A stretch of 64,000 nt of DNA from assembly GCA_965214585.1 (NCBI GenBank), contig OZ243957.1:1178001-1242000 (forward strand), written 5' to 3'. Under the pieces are notes generated by a model. It made no database searches. It saw only the letters and a list, made by a program, of their open reading frames with translations, and was not told where the DNA came from. This DNA comes from JAHCHG01 sp965214585. GTDB taxonomy: Bacteria > Acidobacteriota > Blastocatellia > Pyrinomonadales > Pyrinomonadaceae. Shown here piece by piece: positions 51,355 to 60,300 of this stretch; position 1 is the stretch's first letter; each line of letters starts with the position of its first letter. The position numbers and the translations under genes are program-made.

Positions 51355-52674
51355 TTATTTTTGCTGAAGCGTATATGTATAAACCTTTTTTCCGCTGCTG
51401 ACTGCGACTTCGACATTTTTATCCTGATAACCTTCGCGGCGCAGCGTCAGTTCGATAACCTCGCCTTCTGCGGCAAATATCTCGAACGGCGTTTTGCCGA
51501 CAACAACGCCGTCGCGGATCACCTCCGCGCTGCTTTCGATCACGTCAATCTGAATTTTCTTTTCGTCGCCAATCGTTTTCGGGTTCTGAATCTGCGCTTT
51601 TGTCGCGTTTCGATTAGTTTCCGCTTTTTCCTCCGCTTTTCCCCAAGTCCCGATTGCCCAAATTCCGAGCAAACTGAAAATCAGAAGCAGCAGAAACGCG
51701 CTTCCTCCGGCGGCAATCAAAAACTTCCCTTTGCCGCCCGAATTTGCTTTCGGATTGCTTGGTGCGTTTTCGCCGGAATTGTAAATTTCTTCATTCGGCA
51801 CTTTTGGCAAACCTGCCAAATTTGCCGGCGAACTGACGGTCATTCCGTAAAATTTTTCCAAAACATAAGCCGTTTCAAACGCCAGAGCGTCAGCCGTTTG
51901 GTAGCGATTGGCAAATTCTTTTTGCAGACATTTTCCGACAATGTGCGAAACTTCGGGCGGAACAGCCGGATTGTAAACTTCAATCGGCGAAATCTGCGCC
52001 GTTTCGATTTTCCGGCAAAGCCCGATCAGCGATTCCGCCTCGAACGGTTTGATCGTCGTCAGCATTTCGTAGAGCAGAACGCCCAACGCCCAGATGTCCG
52101 TCAAAGTTGACGCTTTGCCGCCCGCGATCTGTTCGGGCGAAATGTAATAAGGCGTGCCGACCAAACTGCCCGTCTGCGTCAATTTTGAACTTTGTGAATC
52201 TTTGGCGATTCCGAAATCGAGCAGTTTCGGAACGCCGTTTTCGGTCAGTTTTATATTCTGGAGTTTTACGTCGCGGTGAAGAACGCCGTTTGAATGAACA
52301 AACGAAATTGCCTGAACCACCGAGTAAAAAATCTTCAAAATTTCTTCGACGGCGAAAGATTTGTTTTTAATCAACTGCTCCAAATCTTCACCGCCGACGT
52401 ATTCCATAAAGATAAACAATTTGCCGCCGATTTCCTTAAAATCATAAAGCGCGGCGATATTCGGATGCTGCAAATTCGACTGCAAACGGGCTTCATTCTG
52501 AAAACGAATTGATGAAGATGCGTCCATCGCCGACATATTAACAACCTTGATCGCCGCCGCCCGTCCGAGCCGCGTGTGAACGCCGAGATAAACTTCGCCC
52601 ATTCCGCCTGCTCCGAGAAAACGGGAAATTCGGTAATCGCCGATCATTTCATTTTGTTGAAATTGTCTGCTCAT
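51355..52674 (-). CDS. Hanks-type Ser/Thr protein kinase with PEGA domain
   Basis: 439 residues from the ATG at 52674; the longer frame to 52761 comes from intergenic heptamer DNA (KDQKPKTKNQKP) and is rejected. Catalytic domain about 11-265: FLGAGGMGEVYLG, AAIKVV, VLHRDVKLQNIKL, LLDFGIAK, SLVGTPYYISPEQIAGG. The catalytic loop has LQN in place of the common PxN. After a linker, TM at about 325-350 (FLIAAGGSAFLLLLIFSLLGIW), then an outer PEGA domain (375-439: AEVIRDGVVVGKTPFEIFAAE, LRREGYQ). PEGA domains often sit at the cell surface or periplasm. Confidence 0.93.
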   Translation of the reverse strand: MSRQFQQNEMIGDYRISRFLGAGGMGEVYLGVHTRLGRAAAIKVVNMSAMDASSSIRFQNEARLQSNLQHPNIAALYDFKEIGGKLFIFMEYVGGEDLEQLIKNKSFAVEEILKIFYSVVQAISFVHSNGVLHRDVKLQNIKLTENGVPKLLDFGIAKDSQSSKLTQTGSLVGTPYYISPEQIAGGKASTLTDIWALGVLLYEMLTTIKPFEAESLIGLCRKIETAQISPIEVYNPAVPPEVSHIVGKCLQKEFANRYQTADALAFETAYVLEKFYGMTVSSPANLAGLPKVPNEEIYNSGENAPSNPKANSGGKGKFLIAAGGSAFLLLLIFSLLGIWAIGTWGKAEEKAETNRNATKAQIQNPKTIGDEKKIQIDVIESSAEVIRDGVVVGKTPFEIFAAEGEVIELTLRREGYQDKNVEVAVSSGKKVYTYTLQQK

Positions 52675-52683
52675 AATTGGAAA

Positions 52684-52787
52684 CGGTTTTTGGTTTTTGG
52701 TTTTCGGTTTTTGGTCTTTGGCTTTTGAAAAATAAAATATTAAATAATTTCCGAAAATCAAAGATCAAAAACCAAAGCCCGAAAATC
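52684..52787. repeat. Inverted arms of GGTTTTT/GGTCTTT heptamers
   Basis: Left CGGTTTTTGGTTTTTGGTTT, then TCGGTTTTTGGTCTTTGG; right AAAATCAAAGATCAAAAACC, then AAAGCCCGAAAATCG. Very close in unit sequence to 35553-36000 but without an inner MITE. Placed between the kinase start and the protease stop. Confidence 0.75.
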
Positions 52788-52793
52788 GCTTTT

Positions 52794-54551
52794 TCATTCC
52801 ATCATTTCCTTTCCGTAACGAATCGGCACGGCATAACGAATATCGTTATTCGTGCTGCCGGCAAAGAAAATTCCGATCACGCGTCCCTGCGTGTCGAAAA
52901 CGGGACCGCCGGAATTGCCGCCGCCGGTTGATCCCGTCGCAAGCTGAATTACGTCGCCGACTTCGCTGACAATTACCTGTTCATCGGTTCGCTTGCTGTT
53001 GCGAAGAATATTGCTGACCGACGTGAGCGTAACCGTCGGGTTGGCGATGGTTTTAACCTGCGCTTTGTCGTTGAACATATCCGAAGAAGAAACCACGCCG
53101 TATTGCGCGGCGGTCATTGCCGGATAACCCATAATAACGAGTTCCTCGCCTTTTTTGATCGTATCGTAATTGTCGAAAAGTTCGACCTTCGAGAGTTCGC
53201 CCGGTTTGTCAACTTTCATCAAAGCGACATCGTGCCGATCCGATGCTTCGACCAGTTGAGCGTTCATCCGGCGGTCTTTTCCGGCAAATAAAACTTCGAG
53301 CCGGTCATTGATTCCGGTATAATCAGCCGCCGTCTGAATGCGCGTGTTGAAAACGCTTAAAACGCCGTCTTCGCCTTTGGTGTTCGCCGGGACCCAATCG
53401 GGCGGCGGCGGTGCGCTGAACGAAACGATTTGTCCGTCGGGCGTAATAACCACGCCGGGCGGCGTGTTGGGGGAAAATTGATAAGCGGTTTTCCAAGTTG
53501 CCGCAACGTGGCGGTTGGTTAAAATGAATCCGTCGGAAGTTACGACAAAACCCGTTCCCGAATGAATCCCGTTGATCGGCTGGTCGTATTGCGCCTGATC
53601 TTCGACCAAAACGGGTTCGTAAGAATTTCCTCTCTGAACGTAAAGCGGAACGGCTAAAGAATTAAGACTAAAATTCTGTTTCATCTTTTTAGCCATTTGA
53701 GCGACGGCATCGCTCGGAATAAAGCGGTGATAAACCTGCGCTTTGCCCTGCGGATTGACCAGCCGCCACGCGACTTCGATCTGGATCACCGAATCGCTGT
53801 ATTTTTCGGCGATTTCCGAAGCCGCTTTCGGCGCACTCGCCTTTTCTTCATCGAGTTCCTTTTTAATATTTGAAACTTTGCTGTTTGCTTCCTCTTTGGT
53901 TTTTTCGAGTTCATCAGCCAAACCTCGTTGCTGACTTGAGTTATACCAGTAAGCTCCGCCGATAACCACGCCGAAAAGCAGCAGAACGGCAACCGCCGCC
54001 GCGCCGCCGATCATCGCAAAATTGGTTCGTTCCTGCTTTTTCGTTTCGTGGACGTTGTGATGAATCATTCTCTCAACCGTCGCTTTGCCGACGGCGGGTT
54101 TCGACGATTTGGCATCAACGCCGCCCGACATTACGGCGGGCGTTTGGACATTTCCGGTTTCGGGCGCGTTCTGCCCGTAAGTCTGCACGACTCTGGTCGG
54201 TTTCGTCGCACTTTTCGGGCGCGGCTCGACATCGAACACGAATTTCGGACCGCCCGGACCGAACTGGACGACATCGCCCGGCTGGATTTTCGTCGTTCCC
54301 GAAATTCTTTTGTCGTTGATAAAAGTTCCGTTGCGGCTGCCCAGATCGGTCAAAATAAATTCGCCGCCGTTTTGCGAATCATATTCGATTTTCGCGTGGC
54401 TGCGCCCGACCAGATCATCCAGATCGGGATCAAATTTGACGATTGCCGTAGTATCTCTGCCAAACGTCAGTTGATTGTGGTGTTTTAATGCAAATTCCTC
54501 GACCTGATTGGCTTTTGAGCCGCTTAGGTGTCTGATTATCATTCGTTCCAT
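52794..54551 (-). CDS. FHA-domain membrane protein with trypsin-like serine protease domain
   Basis: 585 residues. FHA domain 26-108 (FGRDTT, GRSHAKI, DLGSRNGTFIND; phosphothreonine-binding Arg32, Ser51, Asn74), a linker, TM at about 178-200 (FAMIGGAAAVAVLLLFGVVIGG), a coiled coil (208-240), then a chymotrypsin/HtrA-like protease domain about 325-585 with His348 (LTNRHVAA), Asp441 (DRHDVALMKVD) and Ser547 (GGGNSGGPVFD). The FHA part would be in the cytoplasm and the protease outside, so phosphorylation inside could control proteolysis across the membrane. No PDZ domain. First gene of the - strand signalling unit. All catalytic residues are intact. Confidence 0.92.
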   Translation of the reverse strand: MERMIIRHLSGSKANQVEEFALKHHNQLTFGRDTTAIVKFDPDLDDLVGRSHAKIEYDSQNGGEFILTDLGSRNGTFINDKRISGTTKIQPGDVVQFGPGGPKFVFDVEPRPKSATKPTRVVQTYGQNAPETGNVQTPAVMSGGVDAKSSKPAVGKATVERMIHHNVHETKKQERTNFAMIGGAAAVAVLLLFGVVIGGAYWYNSSQQRGLADELEKTKEEANSKVSNIKKELDEEKASAPKAASEIAEKYSDSVIQIEVAWRLVNPQGKAQVYHRFIPSDAVAQMAKKMKQNFSLNSLAVPLYVQRGNSYEPVLVEDQAQYDQPINGIHSGTGFVVTSDGFILTNRHVAATWKTAYQFSPNTPPGVVITPDGQIVSFSAPPPPDWVPANTKGEDGVLSVFNTRIQTAADYTGINDRLEVLFAGKDRRMNAQLVEASDRHDVALMKVDKPGELSKVELFDNYDTIKKGEELVIMGYPAMTAAQYGVVSSSDMFNDKAQVKTIANPTVTLTSVSNILRNSKRTDEQVIVSEVGDVIQLATGSTGGGNSGGPVFDTQGRVIGIFFAGSTNNDIRYAVPIRYGKEMME

Positions 54552-54744
54552 TGCTTTTCTTCGCTCCTTAAATGCTTAATAAGTTAAAAAAACTTTTGTT
54601 AAAGCCGATTTTTTTGATAAACTGCCGTTCAAGTTTTCGCAAAAAAATCGTCAATCTTTTTGGGCTTCTGTTTAGTTACGCAATATTTTTGATTGTTACG
54701 GCTCAAAAAATAATAATTTTTTTCTGTAAATTTTTTGAGAAACT

Positions 54745-55299
54745 ATGAGTTCGCCGTTTGATACGAAAAATTCGGAGGCTTCGCAAGAATCCGGGATAGA
54801 TGATATTTATCCGCTTGTTTACAATGAATTAAAGCGTCTGGCGCGATATTATATGCGGCAGGAGCGTTCCAATCACACGCTTCAACCGACGGCTCTCGTT
54901 CACGAAGCGTATCTGCGTCTGACCAATCAGGAAAATACGACTTTTGAAAACCGCACGCAGTTTTTAAGCGTGGCGGCAAATATGATGAGGCGGATTCTGG
55001 TCAATCACGCCGTTCGCCGCAATCGCCAAAAACGCGAAGGCGCGATGCTTCGCGTAACGCTTGATCGGGCGATTGAATCGTTTGAAGAAACCGATCTGAA
55101 TTTATTGATCTTGGACGAAGCCCTGAGCAATCTGGCAAAACTCGACAACCGGCAGGCACGCATTTTTGAACTCAGATTCTTCGGCGGTTTAACGGTTGAG
55201 GAAACCGCCCAAGTCGTGGACATCTCGCCCGCCACCGTCAAGCGCGACTGGAAAATCGCCACGCTTTATCTTCAAAGGGAACTTTCTCTGCACAAATAA
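54745..55299 (+). CDS. ECF-type RNA polymerase sigma factor (TIGR02999-like)
   Basis: 184 residues. Sigma-70 region 2: DDIYPLVYNELKRLARYYM, TLQPTALVHEAYLRL, TQFLSVAANMMRRILVNHA; region 4: FELRFFGGLTVEETAQVVDISPATVKRDWKIA. The HEAYLRL and MRRILVNHAR pattern is that of the TIGR02999 group found with kinases in Acidobacteriota and Planctomycetes. No anti-sigma gene adjoins; it is divergent from the FHA-protease gene, about 190 bases apart, so it may control the signalling cluster. No strong ribosome site. Confidence 0.9.
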   Translation: MSSPFDTKNSEASQESGIDDIYPLVYNELKRLARYYMRQERSNHTLQPTALVHEAYLRLTNQENTTFENRTQFLSVAANMMRRILVNHAVRRNRQKREGAMLRVTLDRAIESFEETDLNLLILDEALSNLAKLDNRQARIFELRFFGGLTVEETAQVVDISPATVKRDWKIATLYLQRELSLHK

Positions 55300-55462
55300 T
55301 TTTGATTTTTAAAGCTAAAAAGCGAGGCGGGAGATAAATTTAGCCGGTTGGCTGACGCGCGAGCGTTAAAGCAAAATTTATAAATTTTTATTCTGCAAAG
55401 ATGCCCGTAATTTGATTCAAGTCAATTTGTCTAAAAACCCTCTCAACCTTTATTCTATTTTT

Positions 55463-55948
55463 ATGCCCATTAGTTCAGAAGAATTTCGCCGCGCCCTTTC
55501 AAAATTTGCAAGCGGCGTAACTGTTGTAACCACAAGAGATAAGCAGGGAAATCTGCACGGAATTACGGTCAGCGCGTTCTGCTCCGTGTCGCTCGAACCG
55601 CCTCTGATTTTGGTCTGTATTGACCGGAAAACAGCGAGTTATTACGCTTTCGGCGAAAGCAGGGTTTTTGCCGTCAATATTCTGCGCGACGAGCAGATCA
55701 ATCATTCAAATCAGTTTGCCACGCCCTTGGTTGATAAATTTGAAAAGATCGAATACGCCGAAGGCATCGAAGGAATTCCGGTTTTAAAGGACGCGCTGGT
55801 AAATCTCGAATGCCGTCTGATTGATTCGCACGAAACCGGCGATCATTCGATTTTTATCGGGCAGGTCGAAACGGCGATTGTTAATGAAGGCAATCCGCTT
55901 CTTTATTATCAAGGAAATTACAGAGCGATAACCGATCTGATTGATTAG
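55463..55948 (+). CDS. Flavin reductase family (FMN-binding) protein
   Basis: 161 residues from the ATG at 55463 (MPISSEEFRRALSKFASGVTVV), the usual start for this family; the frame to 55412 adds a non-conserved tail. FMN-binding split-barrel reductase: TVVTTRDKQGNLHGITVSAFCSVSLEPPLILVCID, FAVNILRDEQ, ECRLIDSHETGDHSIFIGQVE. Would reduce FMN or FAD with NAD(P)H, often for a partner monooxygenase; none is nearby. The stop overlaps the stop of the small - strand gene by four bases. Confidence 0.9.
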   Translation: MPISSEEFRRALSKFASGVTVVTTRDKQGNLHGITVSAFCSVSLEPPLILVCIDRKTASYYAFGESRVFAVNILRDEQINHSNQFATPLVDKFEKIEYAEGIEGIPVLKDALVNLECRLIDSHETGDHSIFIGQVETAIVNEGNPLLYYQGNYRAITDLID

Positions 55949-56133
55949 GATTTTTTGCTTTCATCCCATTTATTCTTGGCGAAAAAACCGACGGCAAAAG
56001 CGATTAACCCGAAAACGACGAGATAAATCTGAATTTCTTTGTAAACGATGTAATAAACAAAAGCCGCCGTGAAAATCAGAAGCATTGCAAAACTGCTGAG
56101 AACGTAAATTATTTCCGCGTAGTTTTTTTCCAT
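55945..56133 (-). CDS. Small two-helix membrane protein
   Basis: 62 residues with two hydrophobic segments at about 8-29 (IIYVLSSFAMLLIFTAAFVYYI) and 35-51 (IYLVVFGLIAFAVGFFA), then a charged tail. Family not recognised. Downstream of hslO with 11 bases between, so probably in the same transcript. The stop overlaps the convergent flavin reductase stop. Confidence 0.65.
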   Translation of the reverse strand: MEKNYAEIIYVLSSFAMLLIFTAAFVYYIVYKEIQIYLVVFGLIAFAVGFFAKNKWDESKKS

Positions 56134-56144
56134 AATTTAAAATT

Positions 56145-57032
56145 TTATTCCGAATCGAGAATTTCCTGCAAATCCGCTTCATTCAAACTGTAAATTTCAT
56201 TGCAGAAACCGCACGTCATCGTCGCGCCTTCGTCTTCTTCGAGCATTGCCGTAACTTCCGTTTTGCCGAGCGATGAAATAAGGGAAACGGCGCGTTCAAA
56301 CGAACAGTTGCAGCGAAATTCAACCGGCTTTTCTTCCAGAATTTCAAACTCGATCTCGCCAAGCGCGAGTTTTAATAGATCAACGGCAGTCGCGCCTTCT
56401 CTGATAACGCTTGTCACGTGCGGTGCGTTTTGAATGTTGTCTTCGATAATCGTAATAATATTTTCATTCGCGCCCGGCATCATCTGAATTATCACGCCGC
56501 CCGACGCTTTGACAAAAGGTTTTTTGTTTTGCAGTAAAACGCCGAGCATAACCGCCGACGGAATTTGTTCGGATTTCGCTAAGTAATAAGCGAAATCTTC
56601 GCCGATCTCGCCCGAAATTATCGGAACTGAGCCGACATAAGGATCGCGGTGCAAACCGATGTCGAAACCCGATTCGCGCATAACGTAGAAAGTTCCGCCG
56701 CCGATAATCTTGCCGACATCGAATTTACCGTTCTTTTTCGTCGGAACGTCAACTTTCGGATTTCGGACGTAGCCGCGCACAACGCCTTCGTTATTCGCTT
56801 CGGCGACGATTCCGCCAACCGCGCCGGCGGCTTCGATCTTGACGGTCAAACGGTCAAATTCTTTCAAACTCGACGCGAGCAGAAGCGTTCCCGTCAAAAC
56901 TCTGCCAAGCGCGGCGGAAACCGTCGGCGAAGTTTCGTGCCGCCGAATCGCTTCTTCGACTACATTTGTCGTAATCGCCGACATCAACCGAATCGTTCCG
57001 CCGGCGGCTGTTCCGTGTATCAGTTTATCCAT
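56145..57032 (-). CDS. hslO: Redox-regulated chaperone Hsp33
   Basis: Holdase chaperone activated by oxidation of its zinc cysteines. 295 residues from the ATG at 57032; the longer frame to 57068 is unlikely. N-terminal core (MDKLIHGTAAGGTIRLM, TGTLLLASSLKE, GYVRNPKVDVP) and a C-terminal zinc domain with Cys241, Cys243 (RCNCSFER) and Cys274, Cys277 (TCGFCNE), the standard CxC plus CxxC set. Divergent from nrdJ. Confidence 0.95.
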   Translation of the reverse strand: MDKLIHGTAAGGTIRLMSAITTNVVEEAIRRHETSPTVSAALGRVLTGTLLLASSLKEFDRLTVKIEAAGAVGGIVAEANNEGVVRGYVRNPKVDVPTKKNGKFDVGKIIGGGTFYVMRESGFDIGLHRDPYVGSVPIISGEIGEDFAYYLAKSEQIPSAVMLGVLLQNKKPFVKASGGVIIQMMPGANENIITIIEDNIQNAPHVTSVIREGATAVDLLKLALGEIEFEILEEKPVEFRCNCSFERAVSLISSLGKTEVTAMLEEDEGATMTCGFCNEIYSLNEADLQEILDSE

Positions 57033-57137
57033 AAGTTTAGTAAACCGAAATTTGTGTGAAAATGTCAAATTAATTTAAATACAAATTTTTTTTTCAAAAC
57101 AACTTAAAAACCTAAACCTAAGAATTTACTTTAACTT

Positions 57138-57184
57138 ACACGATATTTTGGTAATTTTTTTGCTGTAAGCACAATATGTTGTGC
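57138..57184. promoter_or_regulatory. Paired NrdR boxes
   Basis: Box 1 at 57138-57153 ACACGATATTTTGGTA and box 2 at 57169-57184 GCACAATATGTTGTGC. Starts are 31 bases apart, about three helical turns, as is normal for NrdR operators. Box 2 matches the known consensus closely; box 1 is weaker on its right half. NrdR, which senses ATP and dATP, would repress nrdJ. Confidence 0.75.
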
Positions 57185-57194
57185 AATTTTTCTG

Positions 57195-57223
57195 TTGACA
57201 CACAAAATAAGTTAGGTTATTCT
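57195..57223 (+). promoter_or_regulatory. nrdJ promoter
   Basis: TTGACA at 57195-57200, a 17-base spacer, and TATTCT at 57218-57223. It sits 11 bases after the second NrdR box, so NrdR bound upstream would interfere with RNA polymerase. Confidence 0.55.
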
Positions 57224-57384
57224 TCATTTCACTTGGGTTAAAAACCATTCTTAAAATCCGAATTAAATTTCGGGAAAAAGTTCTTCAAACTCATAAAATT
57301 AGTGAAAAGAACCGATTAAAATATTAAAATAAAAGGCAGTCGTGTCTTTGATAAACGAAATACACGCCACGCAGAGGAGCATAA

Positions 57385-60300
57385 ATGAGTCAAGTATTCG
57401 AGCCTGTCGCAACGGGCAATGTTGTCGCTAAAAATGGAAAATCAAACGGAACGGGCGCAGCCTTCGGGCGCGAAATAAAACCCGTCGGATTAAACGGTCA
57501 AAAGGTCATCGGCAAAAGATATTCGCTGAAAGACGAACAGGGCGAACCGCTTGAAACTTGGAATGACATCGTGCGCCGCGTCGTCGGTTACGTTTCAACG
57601 GCGGAAAGCGACGAAATGAGGCGCGATTTATTTTATAACCGGATGACCGAAATTATGCTCAACCGCGAGTTTGTGCCGAACACTCCGTGTCTGGTTAATG
57701 CGGGAAAACCGAAAGGACAACTTGCCGCGTGTTTTCCGGCTGGCACAATGATTTCTACTATTAATGGAGCAAAACCCATCGAGTCAATCAAAGAAGGCGA
57801 TACGGTTTTAACTCACAAAGGCAGGTATCGCCGCGTTACGGAAACTTTTGTGCGGCGCGGGCAGCTTTGGGATATTAAAGTTGCCAAATTACCGGCGATG
57901 AAAGTTACCGGAGAACATCCGTTCTTGACCGAAAACGGTTGGAAACAAGTGTCGGACTTAGTTTCAGGCGAGGATTTTGTTAAAGTCGGAAGTCTGACGG
58001 AAGAAAAGAAAGTTGTGCCGCGAATAAAGGTTGAAGGCAGCCGCGTCGGAGAATTTATCTATCAGGCAAACGTGGATAAACGGCTGCGGAGCGGACTTTA
58101 CTCGGATCAGGTTTCACCCGTCCGCGCCGATATTGAAATTGACGAGGAAGTTGCTTGGTTTTTGGGAATGTATCTGGCGGAAGACTCGACTTCAAACTCT
58201 GACGGGCGCGACGTGCGGTTTTGTTTATCTGAAAAAGAATTTGATTATGCTGAAAGAATTCGATTTATTTTGAGCGAGAAGTTCGGTTTGTCGGCTAGTA
58301 ATTTTGTTGTTGATTGGGAACCGAGAAATAATTCGTGGCGCACCGTGCGCGTTCACTCGAAACTTTTAGGACGTTGGCTGATTGATAATTTCGGTAAAGG
58401 ATTTAACGGAAAAATCGTTCCGCAATGGATGATGTCTGCTCCTCTCGATTTACAAGCCGCTTTCTTGCGCGGCATCGCCGACGGCGACGGAACGACTGTC
58501 AACAGCGGTCAAACCCGCATTACTTTATCAAATGAGATTTTAGTTCGGCAGTTATTTGAAATCGCTGTCCGACTTGATTATCTGCCTTCACTTCGCAAAA
58601 ACACGCGTCCGAAACTTGCTACTCAAGATGCTTGGTCATTAACTTACGGCGGTCATCCGATAATGTCCCGTAATAATTATTATTTGCTCAGAAAATGTGA
58701 GCCGACTATTGAAGAAGCGGAAGTTTATAACTTTGAAGTTGAAGAAGACCACAGTTATGTTGCCAATCAGATAGCGGTGCATAATTGTTTTGTCCTCAAT
58801 GTTCCCGATTCGATCAACGGAATTATGGAACACGCGCAAGCGGCGGCAATTATTCATCAAACAGGGGGCGGCACGGGAATGACCTACGAATTCATCCGTC
58901 CGATGGGCGCGATGGTCAATTCGACGCGCGGCGTGGCAAGCGGTCCCGTTTCATTTATGAACATCGTCAACACGATGACCGAAGTTGTCAAACAAGGCGG
59001 CGTGCGTAGGGGCGCAAATATGGGAATGCTGCGGTGTTCTCATCCAGACCTTCTTCGTTTTATTCACGCGAAAAATGACCAGCATTCGCTGACGAATTTT
59101 AATATTTCCGTCAATGTGACCGACAAATTTATGGAAGCCGTTGATAATAACGAATGGTTTCAAACTATTTTTGGCGGCGAAGATTGGACGCAGCCCGTTT
59201 TTGATCCCGTAACCGGAACTGATTACGCGGTTTATCGTGATAAAAACGGCGACACGGTAACTTTTGCCGATAAATCAGCGTTTGAAAATGCCGATTTGTC
59301 CGACGCGGAAATCGAACAGCCGCCGCAAGCGGGAATGGTTTACGCGCCGGACATCTGGAATCGAATTATCGCATCGGCGCACAAATACGCCGAACCGGGA
59401 ATCGCTTTTATAGATCAGGTAAATCGGCATAATCATATGATGAATTCGATGGGACCGATTATGGCGAGTAATCCGTGCGTAACGGGCGAAACTTTAGTCG
59501 CCGTCGCCGACGGGCGCGGCAATGTGCCGATTAAAGAACTCGCCGAAACAGGCAAAGACGTTCCGGTTTACGCATTGGACAGACGCGGAAAAATCGTCGT
59601 CCGCACGATGCGTAATCCCAGAATTACCGGACACAAAAAGCAGATTTTTAAAGTTACGCTGGACGACGGCTCGGTTATCAGAGCGACGGCTAATCATAAA
59701 CTCCTTATCAGAGGCGGCGAATATAAACGGGTTGACGAACTGCAAAAAGGCGACAGTCTGCACGTTATGACCAGATTTCACGCTTCGCTCAAGGATTTAT
59801 TTCCAACCGCCAACTCGCGTTCGCAAGATTACATTTGGTTAAACAGCGGCGGAAGAGCTACTAACTTAGCCGAACACCGCTTGATCGCACAGTTTCATCA
59901 AAATCTGCATTATATTCCGACAGGTCACGTGGTTCATCACAAAGACTTTAACGCGCAAAATAATACGCCGGAAAATTTACAGATAATGTCCGTCCAAGCG
60001 CACGACCGACTGCACGGCGATTTGATGAAAGGTGAAAACAATCCGATGGTTCGCGCTCAGACCGAATGGAGCGAGGAAAAATGGGCGGCATACAGCAAAA
60101 ATATGTCCGACGCGACCAGCGGCGAGAAAAACGGCAGATTCAGCGGTTTCAGCAATGAAGATTTGAAAGTCTGTGCGCTCGAACTTACCAAACAATTGAA
60201 CCGCAGATTTTCCGCGAAAGAATGGGCAAAATACGCACGCGAAAGAGGCTTGCCGACGCAGTTTTCCAAATGGCGCAACGATCATCTGGGCGGCGTTTTA

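Larger units (their letters stand above)
57069..57384. other. Regulatory gap upstream of nrdJ
   Basis: 316 bases between divergent hslO and nrdJ. Contains the NrdR boxes and the promoter listed separately; the 5' leader is about 160 bases. No cobalamin riboswitch consensus was seen in it. A GAGGAG ribosome site precedes the nrdJ ATG by six bases. Confidence 0.7.

Noticed and set aside
52675..52761. N-terminal extension of the PEGA-domain kinase
   Set aside because: KDQKPKTKNQKP is translated heptamer repeat; the Met at 52674 directly before the kinase domain fits better.
57219..57384. Cobalamin riboswitch in the nrdJ leader
   Set aside because: I looked for the B12-box and the conserved core and saw neither in the 160-base leader; regulation by the NrdR boxes is better supported.
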